From the NCBI RefSeq assembly GCF_012295615.1, contig NZ_CP051183.1:462501-526500 (forward strand): DNA of 64,000 nucleotides, read 5' to 3'. Positions 45,000-55,532 of the stretch are shown here, piece by piece. Every line of letters begins with the position of its first letter. Position 1 is the first letter of the stretch. The position numbers and the translations under genes are program-made. Origin of the DNA: Bermanella marisrubri (GTDB taxonomy: Bacteria; Pseudomonadota; Gammaproteobacteria; Pseudomonadales; Oceanobacteraceae). The notes under the pieces were generated by a model that was not told the origin of the DNA, made no database searches, and saw only the letters and a program-made list of their open reading frames with translations.

Positions 45000-45314
45000 T
45001 TAGGAGCTAACCCGGTCTGGGTACAGGCTTTGCCACATGGTAAAACCGCCATCAAGACTATACACATCGCTAAAGCCTTGCTCGGCTAAGAACTGGGCTG
45101 CACTTTGGCTAGAGTTGCCATGGTAGCAGCAGACAACAACCTTGCTGTCTTTTGGCGTATCTGTAATGAATTGCTGAACATTGTCGTTATCTAAACGCAG
45201 TGAGCTGGGAATATGACCTTGCTGAAAACTAATAAGGTCGCGAATATCCACTATTTTCACGGCTTCGCTATCCATTATGTCTCTCAGTTCTGCAATATTC
45301 ATATGTTTAAACAT
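45000..45314 (-). CDS. glpE: Thiosulfate sulfurtransferase GlpE (rhodanese)
   Basis: A 104-residue single-domain rhodanese, close to E. coli GlpE in length. The active-site loop is CCYHGNSSQS with the catalytic Cys near 63, and the end is YSLDGGFTMW. It transfers sulfur from thiosulfate to cyanide or other thiols. It overlaps the apaH stop by eight bases and is the last gene of the glpE-apaH-apaG-rsmA-pdxA-surA-lptD chain. Confidence 0.93.
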   Translation of the reverse strand: MFKHMNIAELRDIMDSEAVKIVDIRDLISFQQGHIPSSLRLDNDNVQQFITDTPKDSKVVVCCYHGNSSQSAAQFLAEQGFSDVYSLDGGFTMWQSLYPDRVSS

Positions 45315-46137
45315 GGGTCACCTTTTTATCGTCCAGTGCGCATAAATAGCGTTGGCCACTTTCGATATGCATTAATGTCATGGGACCGCCCCAAACGCAA
45401 CCCGTATCTAAACCAGTGACATTAGGATGGTCGAAAACGCCCCCAAGAGCGGCCCAATGGCCAAACAGTAATTGGTATTTTTTGTTTGCAATTTGATAAT
45501 GAAACCAGGGCTGCAAATCATTATCTTGTTTGATGACATTGCCTTTCTCATTTAGGTCCAATTCACCGTGAGGGCCGATAAAGCGCATGCGCGTAAAGTA
45601 ATTGACGATACAGCGGATGCGTTCCATACCCGATAGACTGTCTTCCCAAATGTGCGGCTCGTTGCCATACATGTGTTTATAAAATTTGTCTGCTTTTGGG
45701 CTCTGCAGAACCGCTTCTACTTCATCACTCAACGCCTCGGCTTTTTTAACGTCCCACATAGGGGGAATGCCAGCGTGGCACATAGCCAGTTTTCTTTCTT
45801 TATCGCGATAGAATAACGGGCGTTTACTTAGCCATTTAAGTAGCTTTTCTGAATTTTCAGATTCAATGATCTTTGTTAAATCTTTGTCTTTTTTCGGACT
45901 GTGCCCAGAGGCCATGGCCAGTAAATGGAGGTCATGATTACCTAACACGACTTTTAAACTTTTGCGCATGTCATAGAGGAATGTGAGTGCGCCAAGGCTA
46001 TCAGGACCTCGATTAACAAGGTCGCCAACGCACCAAAGCTGATCTTTGCTAGGGTCAAACTTGACGTGGTCTAACAGGCGTTTTAACGGATCTAAGCATC
46101 CCTGGATATCGCCGACGGCAAAAGTTCGTTTACTCAT
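45307..46137 (-). CDS. apaH: Diadenosine tetraphosphatase (symmetrical)
   Basis: A 276-residue metallophosphoesterase that splits Ap4A into two ADP. Motifs are VGDIQGC (7-13), GDLVNRGPDS (about 37-46), LGNHDLH and the His of FGHWAALGG. The stop/start overlap with apaG is one base, and the order apaG-apaH is usual. Confidence 0.96.
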   Translation of the reverse strand: MSKRTFAVGDIQGCLDPLKRLLDHVKFDPSKDQLWCVGDLVNRGPDSLGALTFLYDMRKSLKVVLGNHDLHLLAMASGHSPKKDKDLTKIIESENSEKLLKWLSKRPLFYRDKERKLAMCHAGIPPMWDVKKAEALSDEVEAVLQSPKADKFYKHMYGNEPHIWEDSLSGMERIRCIVNYFTRMRFIGPHGELDLNEKGNVIKQDNDLQPWFHYQIANKKYQLLFGHWAALGGVFDHPNVTGLDTGCVWGGPMTLMHIESGQRYLCALDDKKVTHV

Positions 46138-46514
46138 TAGTGCACGCTGTGGGTTGCGGCTAAAGTGAAAACTGGAATTGGTACATCGAAGTATATCCCT
46201 TCGTCATCAATCATGCGGTAACTACCTTGCATGGTGCCTACCGGTGTTTCCATAACGGTACCACTGGTGTAGGTGTAGCTTTCACCGGGTAATATTGTGG
46301 GTTGCTTACCGATGACGCCATCGCCGCGAACTTCTTGTGTCTTTAAGGTTTCGCCGTTGGTGATAATCCAATGGCGGCTTAATAGTTGGGCAGTGCGCTC
46401 ACCCTCGTTGTGAATGGTGACGGTGTAACTAAATACATAACGTTTTTTCTCGTCACTGGATTCTTCAACGAGGTAGCGAGGGATGACATCGACTCGGACG
46501 TTTGGATTAGCCAT
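46137..46514 (-). CDS. apaG: ApaG protein
   Basis: A 125-residue protein with the fibronectin-like ApaG fold. Features are YVFSYTVTIHNEGERTAQLL and the GxGVIGKQPTILPGESYTY stretch that resembles nucleotide-binding glycines. Its role is not clear. It overlaps rsmA by eight bases. Confidence 0.95.
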   Translation of the reverse strand: MANPNVRVDVIPRYLVEESSDEKKRYVFSYTVTIHNEGERTAQLLSRHWIITNGETLKTQEVRGDGVIGKQPTILPGESYTYTSGTVMETPVGTMQGSYRMIDDEGIYFDVPIPVFTLAATHSVH

Positions 46515-47328
46515 TATCTGCTCGTTCGTATATATAATCAGCGATGCGTGTGTATTCAGGCAAGCCTAAGCGCTCTGGTCGTAGAGCCGGATCAATGCCT
46601 AGCTTTTCTAATTCTTCACTGCTGATGGTTTTTTTCAAGTTATTGCGCAACGTTTTGCGGCGCATAGCAAAGCTTTCTCTGACAATGCGTTCAAACGTTT
46701 TATGATCTTTCACTGGATAGGGGAGATCTTGGTGAGGCACCATGCGCACGATGGCACTATCCACTTTTGGTGCAGGTTTAAATGCCCCTGGTCCTACATC
46801 AAACATATGCTGAACTTGGCAATAGTATTGAGCCATGATGGATAAGCGACCATAGTTGTTATCCCCCGGGCCTGCTGCTAAGCGCTGAACCACCTCTTTT
46901 TGCAGCATAAAATGCATGTCTTTCACTAAACCAGAGTAACTTAACAGGTGAAAGATTAAAGGCGTGGAAATGTTGTAGGGTAGGTTGCCCACAATTCTTA
47001 GTTGCTCTTCAGGAGCTTGCTTTAGTGTCGCAAAATCGAACTTGAGTGCATCAGATTCATGGATGCGAAAGCCTTTGTGATTGAAGAATTTAACCTTTAA
47101 GCCGGGAATCAAGTCGCGGTCAAGTTCAACTACGTCCAATTCACCTTCGGTTGCGTCCAGTAGTTCTTCAGTAATCGCGCCCATGCCTGGACCAATTTCA
47201 ACAATACGATCACCCACTTTTGGGCGAATGCTTTTCACGATATTTCGAATCACGTTGGGATCGTGAAGGAAGTTTTGTCCAAAGCGTTTGCGGGCCTGAT
47301 GCCCCATGTGGAACTTGTCGTTGCTCAT
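46507..47328 (-). CDS. rsmA: 16S rRNA dimethyladenosine transferase
   Basis: A 273-residue SAM-dependent methylase that dimethylates A1518 and A1519 in 16S rRNA. Motifs are RFGQNFLHDPN, IVEIGPGMGAITEEL and NLPYNIS. It follows pdxA by 20 bp. Confidence 0.97.
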   Translation of the reverse strand: MSNDKFHMGHQARKRFGQNFLHDPNVIRNIVKSIRPKVGDRIVEIGPGMGAITEELLDATEGELDVVELDRDLIPGLKVKFFNHKGFRIHESDALKFDFATLKQAPEEQLRIVGNLPYNISTPLIFHLLSYSGLVKDMHFMLQKEVVQRLAAGPGDNNYGRLSIMAQYYCQVQHMFDVGPGAFKPAPKVDSAIVRMVPHQDLPYPVKDHKTFERIVRESFAMRRKTLRNNLKKTISSEELEKLGIDPALRPERLGLPEYTRIADYIYERADNG

Positions 47329-47348
47329 ATTATTGGCAGTATCTCGTG

Positions 47349-48335
47349 TTAAGCTTGCTTACATGCTGCCATATGGCGTGCATAGTCGATGGCGGTTGTG
47401 AAGCTGCCACCATTGGCTTTTCCTGTGCCGGCTAAATCCAATGCGGTACCGTGATCGACACTGGTGCGAATAATGGGAAGCCCTAGTGTAATGTTAGCAG
47501 CTGCGCCAAAGCCTTTGTATTTTAAGACAGGTAAACCCTGATCGTGATACATAGCCAAAACCGCGTCGCCGTTTTCTAGCACTTTATCGGTGAAGAGAGT
47601 ATCGGCAGGCAAGGGTTCACTGACATCTATGCCTTGGTCGCGCAGTTTGTTCAGCGTAGGAATAATGGTATCAATTTCTTCTCGACCCATATGACCACCC
47701 TCTCCAGCATGAGGGTTCAAGCCACAGACGAGAATGCGCGGCGTGCTTAAACCAAAGAAGGTCTTTAGGTCGTGGTCTAACACTTTTGTGACATCGCTGA
47801 GTTTTTTCTCTGTGATTGCCGCAGGTACGTCTTTTAGTGGTAAGTGGGTTGTCACCAAGGCCACCATTAGCCCTTTTGTTGCTAGCATCATGACCACTTG
47901 TGGGCTGTTGGTCATCTCTTCTAAAAACTCGGTATGGCCACTGAATGCAATGCCTGCCTCGTTAATGACCCCTTTATGCACTGGTGCTGTGACCATGGCA
48001 TCATAAAGCCCGTCCATGCAGCCTTGGCAGGCGTGCTCTAGGGTATTTAACACATACTGGGCATTGGCTGGATTGAGCTCACCAATCACTTCTTGTTCTG
48101 CAAGTGGTATATGTTCAACCCACAATTCGCCAGCTTGGCTGCCTTGTGCTGGCATGTTTGGATCAAAGGCTTTGATCGTTAAACCCAAACCCAGCAGTTT
48201 GGCGCGGCGTTGCAGCAAGTTCGCATCACCAATAGCAATCACTTGCGCTTCCTGCTGAACTTTTTGGGCGTGGGTTACGACTAAATCCGGGCCAATGCCT
48301 GATGGTTCACCAATGGTAATGGCTAAGCGTTGCAT
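47349..48335 (-). CDS. pdxA: 4-hydroxythreonine-4-phosphate dehydrogenase
   Basis: A 328-residue enzyme of pyridoxal phosphate synthesis. It has [13 protein letters not shown] (6-18), a metal-binding His in [18 protein letters not shown], and [11 protein letters not shown]. It is two bases downstream of surA. Confidence 0.97.
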   Translation of the reverse strand: MQRLAITIGEPSGIGPDLVVTHAQKVQQEAQVIAIGDANLLQRRAKLLGLGLTIKAFDPNMPAQGSQAGELWVEHIPLAEQEVIGELNPANAQYVLNTLEHACQGCMDGLYDAMVTAPVHKGVINEAGIAFSGHTEFLEEMTNSPQVVMMLATKGLMVALVTTHLPLKDVPAAITEKKLSDVTKVLDHDLKTFFGLSTPRILVCGLNPHAGEGGHMGREEIDTIIPTLNKLRDQGIDVSEPLPADTLFTDKVLENGDAVLAMYHDQGLPVLKYKGFGAAANITLGLPIIRTSVDHGTALDLAGTGKANGGSFTTAIDYARHMAACKQA

Positions 48336-48337
48336 AA

Positions 48338-49624
48338 TTACTTAACTTCCACGTAAGCATCAGCGCGAATCTGGCGTAGCCAAATCGGTAGCTCTTCTTC
48401 AAAACGACGGCTGTATAATAACTGACGCGCTTGATTACGCTGAATCTCTTCACCTACGTCCTTTTGACGGTAGTCAGTTACTTGCAGTACGTGCCAACCA
48501 AAGCGCGACTTAAATGGCTCGCTGATCTGGCCCTTTTTCGTGGCATTCATGGTTTGCTCAAATGCTGGCACCATATCCCCTTGGTTGACCCAGCCCAAGT
48601 CGCCGCCACTGAGTTTACTGCCAGGATCGTCACTGTACTCTTTGGCTAACTCATCGAAGTCAGCGCCATTTTTCAGCTTCTTATACAAATCATTGATAAG
48701 TTTTTTCGCCTGTTGGCTATTTCGAATCTCATTTTCTTGAATCAAGATGTGGCGTGCCTTGGTTTGACGAACCATCTGAGTATCACCACCACGCTTATCG
48801 CTGATTTTAATGATGTGATAGCCGCTGGCGCTGCGAATCGGGTTGCTCACTTGTCCTTTTTTTAGATCCGGTACGATGTCGGCAAATAGTGTGGGTAACT
48901 CTGCCTCTTTGCGCCATCCAAGATCGCCGCCTTTTAAGGCATTGCGGCCCTCTGATTGACTGATGGCCATTTGCTGAAAGTCTGCGCCATTACGCAGCTT
49001 TTTCACGATATCTTCCGCTTTGTTTTGCGCACGCTTTAGTTGAGCACGACTGGCTTGTGACGGTACTTGTATAAGAATGTGACCTAGACGGTACTCTTCG
49101 GCTGTGGCGCTTTTACCGCGTACGCTATTGAGAAAGTTGTCTACATCCTGCTCACTGATATTGATTTTGCTACCCACGCGATAGCGTTGTACTTCGGAAA
49201 TAATGCGTTCACGACGAATTTGTTCTCGTGCTTGTGCATAACTCACACCGTCCTTTTCCAGAGCCTTTTTAAATTCACGTAAGGTCAGGCCGTTTTGTTT
49301 GGCAATGTTAATGATGGTTTGATTTAACTGTTCATCGCTAATACGCATACCTGAACGCTCAGCCATTTGCAGTTGTAGATTTTCTATAATGAGGCGCTCT
49401 AATACTTGATCTTGTAATATGTCGTCAGGTGGCAAACGCATTCCCTGACTTTGACGCTTGATCGTATCAATGCGTTGTTCTAACTCGCTTTCCATGATGA
49501 TACCGTCATCAACCACAGCGGCGATACTGTCAATGGTTTGAATTTGCGCTTGTAGTGGCAAGCTTACGGCGAATATGCCCAATAGGGCTGTTTTCGTGAT
49601 TTGTTGAATAATACTAGTAGTCAT
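48338..49624 (-). CDS. surA: Periplasmic chaperone / peptidyl-prolyl isomerase SurA
   Basis: A 428-residue chaperone that brings outer-membrane proteins to the Bam complex. The signal peptide is about 1-26 (ending LPLQA). The N-terminal SurA region is about 27-150, with two parvulin domains at about 155-265 and 275-380 ([16 protein letters not shown] and [17 protein letters not shown]). The start at 49624 gives the best signal peptide; longer frames to 49660 exist. It overlaps lptD by 11 bases. Confidence 0.95.
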   Translation of the reverse strand: MTTSIIQQITKTALLGIFAVSLPLQAQIQTIDSIAAVVDDGIIMESELEQRIDTIKRQSQGMRLPPDDILQDQVLERLIIENLQLQMAERSGMRISDEQLNQTIINIAKQNGLTLREFKKALEKDGVSYAQAREQIRRERIISEVQRYRVGSKINISEQDVDNFLNSVRGKSATAEEYRLGHILIQVPSQASRAQLKRAQNKAEDIVKKLRNGADFQQMAISQSEGRNALKGGDLGWRKEAELPTLFADIVPDLKKGQVSNPIRSASGYHIIKISDKRGGDTQMVRQTKARHILIQENEIRNSQQAKKLINDLYKKLKNGADFDELAKEYSDDPGSKLSGGDLGWVNQGDMVPAFEQTMNATKKGQISEPFKSRFGWHVLQVTDYRQKDVGEEIQRNQARQLLYSRRFEEELPIWLRQIRADAYVEVK

Positions 49625-52049
49625 GGATTTGTCTTTGGTCATAGCCATAAATGCGTTCACTTAAAATCTCTTCGCTCTTACTACCCAGTATTCCAAGTCC
49701 TTTGAAATGGATCTGGAAGAGGAACTGATAGTCTTTTTGATTATCGCTTTGTGTGTGTTCTTCATAAGTAAACTGAAAGCGCATGCAACAGTTTTGATAT
49801 TCGATACCGACTAAACTCTCGATATTGAGCAGATTATTCGCTTCTTTCTCATCTTTTGTGACACTATCATAAGGATAAATATCCTGCTTGCGTTGCCCGT
49901 AAAACGCAAACGAATCTGTCACTGGAGCAAAAAACGCAAGTCCTACTTGCTTTTGTTTGGTTGCCTCTACATGGCTGAAGTTCATATCAAATAACCAAGA
50001 ATCTGGTTCTTGGTAATTTAGCTGCCAGCTGGCCTTTTCAAATGGCTCTTCTCCTTTGTCAGCATTGGCCTTGTATTGAACATCTAGTTTAGTACGCCAA
50101 TAATCGCGGAACGTCCAGGCTACCTCACCGGCAAGAGACGAACTGTTGTTTTGCTCGTCCGAACTAAGTTCTGAACCTGTCGCAAGGGCAATGGTGCGGT
50201 CGTCTAAGTAGTGTATTTGACCAATGCTTGCGCGGAATACCTCGCTACCTTGACCATTTAAGAAACGCGTCGTTAATCCAAGAGAAATTTGCTGGGTGTC
50301 GCCGATGCGGTCATAGCCTGTGAAGCGGTCAGCTGAGAACAATTGACTGTAGCTGAAGCTAGTGGCTGTGGTATCAAATAAGGGTATGTACTGCTGCTCT
50401 TCGTATGGTGTATAGGCCAGCATGATGCGGGGCTCTAAGGTTTGGGTGTACGATGAATCAAACCAGTTCAATTGACGTTCGAAAAATAATCCAGCGTCTA
50501 CTTGAGCACTGTAAAGTTGTCGTGTTTGCTCTGTGTCAAAGCCTTGGCTGACAAGGCTCTCATCGATATTGCTTAGCTCGTAGTAGGTACTCATCAAGCT
50601 AATTTGGGGCTCAACAAAGCTATAGCTGTTACGCCACGGATAGCTAATTTCTAATTGCCCATGAATGCGCTGTCCTTCGATTTTGTTGATGCCACTCAAA
50701 TCATCATTGTCGCGACTGAAGGAGGTGGCTTCGGCTTCGTAGTGCCAATGTAATCGATTGTCTTGTGCAATGCTTAAGTTGCTTACACGCAACTGCGGTA
50801 AACGATAGTAAGGCTTGTTGGCATCACTGATGTTTTCGTCGATGGTCTGATATTGTTCTGCACGAGTCAGGAATTGAATATCGCCATTATTGAATTCTAA
50901 TTCTGTATTTTGTTTCAAATAGCTATCGCGGTTAATTACACCTGAGCGAGAAAAGTCATTATCAAAATAAACGTCACTTACTTCTTGGTAGTTAACACGG
51001 TATTGCCATGATTGACTCAATTGCAACTGGTGCTGCCATGCTCTTGACCAGCGCTCTGAGTTTTCGCGATGGTTGACATCGTTTTCCGCTAAACCATTGG
51101 CCTCATCATCGTTTAGGTAGCTAACATCAAGCTGACCAAATCCAAGACCATTGAGGTAGCGGAATTGGTTTTCTAATATGACACCGTGCTCACGCACGTA
51201 GCGCGGGGTGAAGGTATCATCGTAGTTCGGTGCGATGTTGAAATAAAAAGGCAGTGCTAATTCATTGATGAATATGTCGGTATCGCTGATATCGCCTTTA
51301 GCGCTGCGCGCTCCAATACTGATTTCAGGGTTCAGGAAGCCAGTTAAGCGATCTTCACTAATAGGAAAGCGATAATAGGGAAGATATAGAATAGGGACTT
51401 GTTTGATTCTAAGACGTGCATGATACGCCTCTCCGTATCCTTGTGGTTCGTTTAAATACAATTCGCTGGCTTTTAGGTCCCAAAGATCAGATCCTGGTTC
51501 GCAATATGTGTAACTCGCATTGTTAAGGGTCAGTGATTGGTCTTCGGCTAGTTCAATACTATCTGCTTGGCCACGGATATGGCTTTGCGGCACAGTATAA
51601 TAGGACCCTTGTAAAACAGCGGCGCCATTTCCAGCATTATAATTCAAACGCTCAGCCAACATACTGATGTCTGGACTAATAAATTGGATGTCTTGCTGAA
51701 ATACCACTTCGCCACTTTTCGGATCATAAGTGGCACTTTCGCCTTTTACTAGGTTGCCATCGCGCATCATAGAGACACGACCAGTGAATTGCGCGATTCC
51801 GGACTCGGCATACTCGCCGCTATCACTTTCGATTTCCAAAACTCCGGTTTGTCTGTCCACGGGGGGCGGTGCCATGTAGTCGCCGCTGCAGAAACTAGGT
51901 AATGCGTCCGCTTGTGCTTGAGGGAGTTGATGTTTTTCTAGCCAGTGTAGCTTCTTCCAGAAACCCACAGTGTCGCTCTCGGCTGCCAGGAGCTGCGGCG
52001 ATTGGCTTGTAATTAATGCTGTAATTATAAGTAGCCCAGGGCGAGGCAT
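49614..52049 (-). CDS. lptD: LPS-assembly protein LptD
   Basis: An 811-residue outer-membrane protein that inserts LPS with LptE. The signal peptide is about 1-22, the OstA-like beta-taco is about 60-190 (GRVSMMRDGNLVKGE, VVFQQDIQF), and the barrel is at about 240-800. Cysteines for the inter-domain disulfides appear in LPSFCSGDY, YTYCEPGS and the NCCMRF pair near the C-terminus, as in E. coli. The ATG at 52049 is preferred, with TAGGAA about 11 bases upstream, over the TTG at 52070. Divergent from amgK. Confidence 0.95.
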   Translation of the reverse strand: MPRPGLLIITALITSQSPQLLAAESDTVGFWKKLHWLEKHQLPQAQADALPSFCSGDYMAPPPVDRQTGVLEIESDSGEYAESGIAQFTGRVSMMRDGNLVKGESATYDPKSGEVVFQQDIQFISPDISMLAERLNYNAGNGAAVLQGSYYTVPQSHIRGQADSIELAEDQSLTLNNASYTYCEPGSDLWDLKASELYLNEPQGYGEAYHARLRIKQVPILYLPYYRFPISEDRLTGFLNPEISIGARSAKGDISDTDIFINELALPFYFNIAPNYDDTFTPRYVREHGVILENQFRYLNGLGFGQLDVSYLNDDEANGLAENDVNHRENSERWSRAWQHQLQLSQSWQYRVNYQEVSDVYFDNDFSRSGVINRDSYLKQNTELEFNNGDIQFLTRAEQYQTIDENISDANKPYYRLPQLRVSNLSIAQDNRLHWHYEAEATSFSRDNDDLSGINKIEGQRIHGQLEISYPWRNSYSFVEPQISLMSTYYELSNIDESLVSQGFDTEQTRQLYSAQVDAGLFFERQLNWFDSSYTQTLEPRIMLAYTPYEEQQYIPLFDTTATSFSYSQLFSADRFTGYDRIGDTQQISLGLTTRFLNGQGSEVFRASIGQIHYLDDRTIALATGSELSSDEQNNSSSLAGEVAWTFRDYWRTKLDVQYKANADKGEEPFEKASWQLNYQEPDSWLFDMNFSHVEATKQKQVGLAFFAPVTDSFAFYGQRKQDIYPYDSVTKDEKEANNLLNIESLVGIEYQNCCMRFQFTYEEHTQSDNQKDYQFLFQIHFKGLGILGSKSEEILSERIYGYDQRQIHDY

Positions 52050-52140
52050 GTGACCAAAATTCCTAATCAAATCGCTAACTTGTGTTATGGTGCAGCAACA
52101 AAACCTGAATTGTACGTTTTATCCCATTTAAGGGCCAGCT

Positions 52141-53154
52141 ATGGATGCAAGACTGACCGCATTGCAAGCTTGGGTGACCGAAACCCTGCATGATCTGAAC
52201 CTAGGTGAACCCCAAGGTTCCCTTGAGACCGTTTCTGGCGATGCTAGCTTTCGTCGTTATTTCCGCCAACTTCTCACTTCACAGAGGCGCACCTATATTG
52301 CTGTAGATGCGCCGCCAGAAAAAGAAGACAGCGAGCCTTTTGTTCGAATCGCCAACCACTGGCACAAGCAAGGAGTGAAGGTGCCAAAAGTGATTAAAGC
52401 TGACTTACAGCAGGGCTTTATGTTACTGGAGGATTTTGGTGACGCTTTGCTTCAGCCTTTGCTCGAGGAAAGTATAGAACAGGCCAGTGATCTATATTCG
52501 TCCTGTATGGATAGTTTGATTGAAATCCAGCAAACGGATTTACCCTTGCCTCAATACGATGCTGAGTTACTTGATCGAGAAATGCGCTTGTTCACCGAGT
52601 GGTATTTACCTAAACACCTAGAATACAAATTGAGTTCGCAAGAACAAAGTATGCTAGACGATACCTTTGCAATGTTAAGAGAAACAGCATTGGGGCAAAT
52701 ACAAGCGCCTGTGCATCGTGATTATCATAGTCGCAATCTAATGAAACTCACTTCGGGTGATATTGGCATTATTGATTTTCAAGATGCAGTGCATGGTCCA
52801 TTAACATATGATTTGGTGAGCTTATTACGCGACGCCTATATTGATTGGCCACAGGAACAGGTCCAGTCGTGGGCGCAAGATTATTTTGCCAAAGCCCGAC
52901 AAGCTGGTTTAGTGGGGGCCATTAGTGATGGACAACTCATGTTGTGGTTTGATTGGATGGGGCTTCAGCGTCATATTAAGGTGGTTGGTATCTTTGCGCG
53001 TCTAGCGTACCGTGATGGTAAAACCCGTTATCTTGACGATATTCCGCGAACTTTGAATTATATTCGACAAGTAAGCGCTGAGTACGATGCCTTGACCGAG
53101 TTTCATCAATGGTTAGAAAATCAATTGATGCCTGTTATTGAAAGTAGAGCGTGA
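52141..53154 (+). CDS. amgK: N-acetylmuramate/N-acetylglucosamine kinase AmgK
   Basis: A 337-residue kinase of the aminoglycoside phosphotransferase fold. Motifs are SGDASFRRYFR, LLEDFGDALL, the catalytic VHRDYHSRNLM (about 196-206) and IIDFQDAVHGP. With MurU it recycles peptidoglycan amino sugars to UDP-MurNAc, bypassing de novo synthesis, as known in Pseudomonas. MurU follows at once. Confidence 0.93.
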   Translation: MDARLTALQAWVTETLHDLNLGEPQGSLETVSGDASFRRYFRQLLTSQRRTYIAVDAPPEKEDSEPFVRIANHWHKQGVKVPKVIKADLQQGFMLLEDFGDALLQPLLEESIEQASDLYSSCMDSLIEIQQTDLPLPQYDAELLDREMRLFTEWYLPKHLEYKLSSQEQSMLDDTFAMLRETALGQIQAPVHRDYHSRNLMKLTSGDIGIIDFQDAVHGPLTYDLVSLLRDAYIDWPQEQVQSWAQDYFAKARQAGLVGAISDGQLMLWFDWMGLQRHIKVVGIFARLAYRDGKTRYLDDIPRTLNYIRQVSAEYDALTEFHQWLENQLMPVIESRA

Positions 53155-53164
53155 CACGATATTC

Positions 53165-53839
53165 ATGAAAGCCATGATTTTGGCCGCAGGTCGCGGCACG
53201 CGCATGAAACATTTAACGGACAACAGTCCAAAGCCAATGCTACAGGTAGCTGGCAAGCCGCTTATTGCCCATCACGTAGAGCGTTTAGTGAAAGCAGGAT
53301 TTAATGAGCTTGTCATTAATCATGCGTATCTAGGGGAACAAATTGAAGCATACCTTGGTGATGGCAGTGCTTATGGATGTCAGATTCAATACAGTCACGA
53401 AAAAACTGCTTTGGAAACCGGCGGGGGTATTTTTCAGGCGCTGCCATTATTGGTCAATGAACGCGAACCCTGCTTTGCAGTGGTTAATGGGGATGTGTGG
53501 AGCGATATGGATTATCAAAGATTAAATAAAGGTATCCATCATCATGCGCATTTGTTCTTGGTAGGTAATCCTTCACACAATCCAGATGGCGATTTTGCTT
53601 TGCACAATGGTATGGTCAAAGTATCAGAAGGCGAGGAGGCTTTTACCTTTTCCGGCTTGAGTATCTTACACAAAGATCTATTTGATGGTTGTGAGTCGGG
53701 TGCATTTAAATTGGCGCCATTATTAAAAAAGGCAATGCACTCTAAGCAAGTGACTGGGGATGTGTATCGTGGTTACTGGCTAGACGTAGGCACCCCTGAG
53801 CGCTTGCAAGAAATTAATCAACGGTTGCTAAATCAATGA
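53165..53839 (+). CDS. murU: N-acetylmuramate-1-phosphate uridylyltransferase MurU
   Basis: A 224-residue nucleotidyltransferase. Motifs are MILAAGRGTRM (4-14), with KPM in SPKPMLQVAGKPL, and VNGDVWSDMD. The start at 53165 agrees with homologues; a TTG at 53138 is unlikely. It takes MurNAc-1-phosphate from AmgK and makes UDP-MurNAc. It overlaps djlA by four bases. Confidence 0.93.
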   Translation: MKAMILAAGRGTRMKHLTDNSPKPMLQVAGKPLIAHHVERLVKAGFNELVINHAYLGEQIEAYLGDGSAYGCQIQYSHEKTALETGGGIFQALPLLVNEREPCFAVVNGDVWSDMDYQRLNKGIHHHAHLFLVGNPSHNPDGDFALHNGMVKVSEGEEAFTFSGLSILHKDLFDGCESGAFKLAPLLKKAMHSKQVTGDVYRGYWLDVGTPERLQEINQRLLNQ

Positions 53840-54639
53840 AATTAGAACAGTGGACAGGAAAAATCATCGGTGGTTTTCTGGGCTTATTAAGCGGTGGGCC
53901 AGTTGGTTTATTAATAGGTTTGTTACTGGGTAATGTTTTCGATCACGTCAATGGGCGCTTTCGTGGCGAACAAACCAGCCATGCTGAAGGGCAAAATATT
54001 TTTTTCCGAGTTACGTTTTTGGTGATGGGGCAAATGGCCAAAAGTGATGGCCGCGTAACTGAAAAAGAAATTCAGCAAGCTCGATTTGTTATGGATCAGA
54101 TGGGCCTAAATGAAACACAACGTCGTGCTGCTATCGAGCTTTTTACTGAGGGTAAAAGCCCACACTTGGATCTAGAGCATGAAATACAGCAGCTCATGCG
54201 CAGCGTAGGACGTCGAGGATCATTGATCCAGATGTTCTTAGAAATACAAGTTAGTGTTGCCTATGCTGATGGTGAGCTGAGCCTTCAGGAAAAGCACTTG
54301 CTTGATCGTGTTTGTCGCATCATGGGAATTAGTGCCCTACAGTTTGAGTATATTCATGCGCGAGTGCGAGCAAGCCAGGAACAATTCCGCGGACAGTTTA
54401 ACCAGAGTTTTTCCCGTAGTGCAGATGAGTTGAAGTTGGCTTATCAGATTTTAGGTGTAAAACCTGACTGTAGCGATACAGCCCTTAAGCGGGCCTATCG
54501 TAAATTAATGAGTGAACATCATCCTGATAAACTAGTCGCCAAAGGCTTACCAGAAGAGATGATGCAAATGGCAAAAGAAAAGACTCAGGAAATACAAACC
54601 GCTTACGACAAAATCAAGAAACACAGAAAAGCGCAATAA
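53836..54639 (+). CDS. djlA: DnaJ-like co-chaperone DjlA
   Basis: A 267-residue membrane-anchored J protein. The N-terminal membrane helix (about 8-34) is Gly-rich, a TerB-like domain spans about 50-190, and a C-terminal J domain has SEHHPDKL (HPD near 232). It stimulates DnaK at the inner membrane. It ends three bases from the convergent plsC stop. Confidence 0.94.
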   Translation: MKLEQWTGKIIGGFLGLLSGGPVGLLIGLLLGNVFDHVNGRFRGEQTSHAEGQNIFFRVTFLVMGQMAKSDGRVTEKEIQQARFVMDQMGLNETQRRAAIELFTEGKSPHLDLEHEIQQLMRSVGRRGSLIQMFLEIQVSVAYADGELSLQEKHLLDRVCRIMGISALQFEYIHARVRASQEQFRGQFNQSFSRSADELKLAYQILGVKPDCSDTALKRAYRKLMSEHHPDKLVAKGLPEEMMQMAKEKTQEIQTAYDKIKKHRKAQ

Positions 54640-54642
54640 AGA

Positions 54643-55344
54643 TTATTTACTGATATCAATGCACGCTTTTTCAATTTTCTTTCGACAGGTGACAGCCAAA
54701 TCGAGAGCATCTTCTTGCGTCATGCCTTTTGTAGAAATTGGTTCCAAACATTTCACCTTGATTGTCCCCGATTGCCACTGGCGATAGTTCATGGTGAGGT
54801 GACGTAAGGAGAAGCAAATAGGCTGTACCGGAACCTGGCCTTCAATGGCTAACTTAAACGCACCCAATTTAAAAGGTAGAGGTGTGCCCCAGTTACGCGT
54901 ACCTTCAGGGAAAATCAGAACCGATAGTTGTTTTTCCTGCATGCGCTTCGCCGCAATAGACAATGCCTTTTGTGCTTTTGATTTATTCTTTCGTTTTATC
55001 AAAATATTACCAGCCAGATAATAAAGTAAGCCAATAAAGGGCACGTAAATCATTTCCCATTTTCCTAAAGTCACCGTGCCGTTACGAATAATGTTGATGG
55101 CGAAGAAAATGTCATGAGTATCTTGATGATTACTTACAAAAACAACGGGGGATTCAGGACTTAAGCGTTCACCGTTTTCTATTTCGACGGTTGCTCCCCA
55201 GTACCACAACATGACTTTGCCACAAACATTGGATACCAACGCCATGTTATTGCGATGCCTTGGGCGTAGCAGAGTTACAGGGGTCAGCGCGAGAGCAAGA
55301 AAGGCTAAGATGACAAAAGCCAGAGAAACACGAATAGCGTACAT
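54643..55344 (-). CDS. plsC: 1-acyl-sn-glycerol-3-phosphate acyltransferase
   Basis: A 233-residue PlsC-family acyltransferase that makes phosphatidic acid. It has SNHQDTHDIFF (the HX4D motif, about 73-83) and FPEGTRNWG (about 144-152). An N-terminal membrane helix is visible. The ATG at 55344 was chosen over a TTG at 55359. The membrane anchor and length agree with AGPAT. Confidence 0.88.
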   Translation of the reverse strand: MYAIRVSLAFVILAFLALALTPVTLLRPRHRNNMALVSNVCGKVMLWYWGATVEIENGERLSPESPVVFVSNHQDTHDIFFAINIIRNGTVTLGKWEMIYVPFIGLLYYLAGNILIKRKNKSKAQKALSIAAKRMQEKQLSVLIFPEGTRNWGTPLPFKLGAFKLAIEGQVPVQPICFSLRHLTMNYRQWQSGTIKVKCLEPISTKGMTQEDALDLAVTCRKKIEKACIDISK

Positions 55345-55532
55345 TAGACCGAATACCAATTATTATCATTATGAGGTTTAGGTGTCTGAAGTTTATCAGC
55401 GGCGGTCATATCAATCTACATTTTTGGCTCACAAAAACGACTAGCAATAAAGTTGGGTATGGTCTGGGGTATTGGGACTATTTCGGGTAAAATTCGACCA
55501 AACTTAATACTATCGATGAGAGAGCTGTACTG

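Noticed and set aside
44783-45067. 94-codon frame between prkA and glpE
   Set aside because: It runs through the MITE-like element and the glpE end in a different frame.
55360-55380. Fur-box-like AT stretch (ATTATTATCATTATG) before plsC
   Set aside because: It matches only part of the Fur consensus, and plsC is not a usual Fur target.
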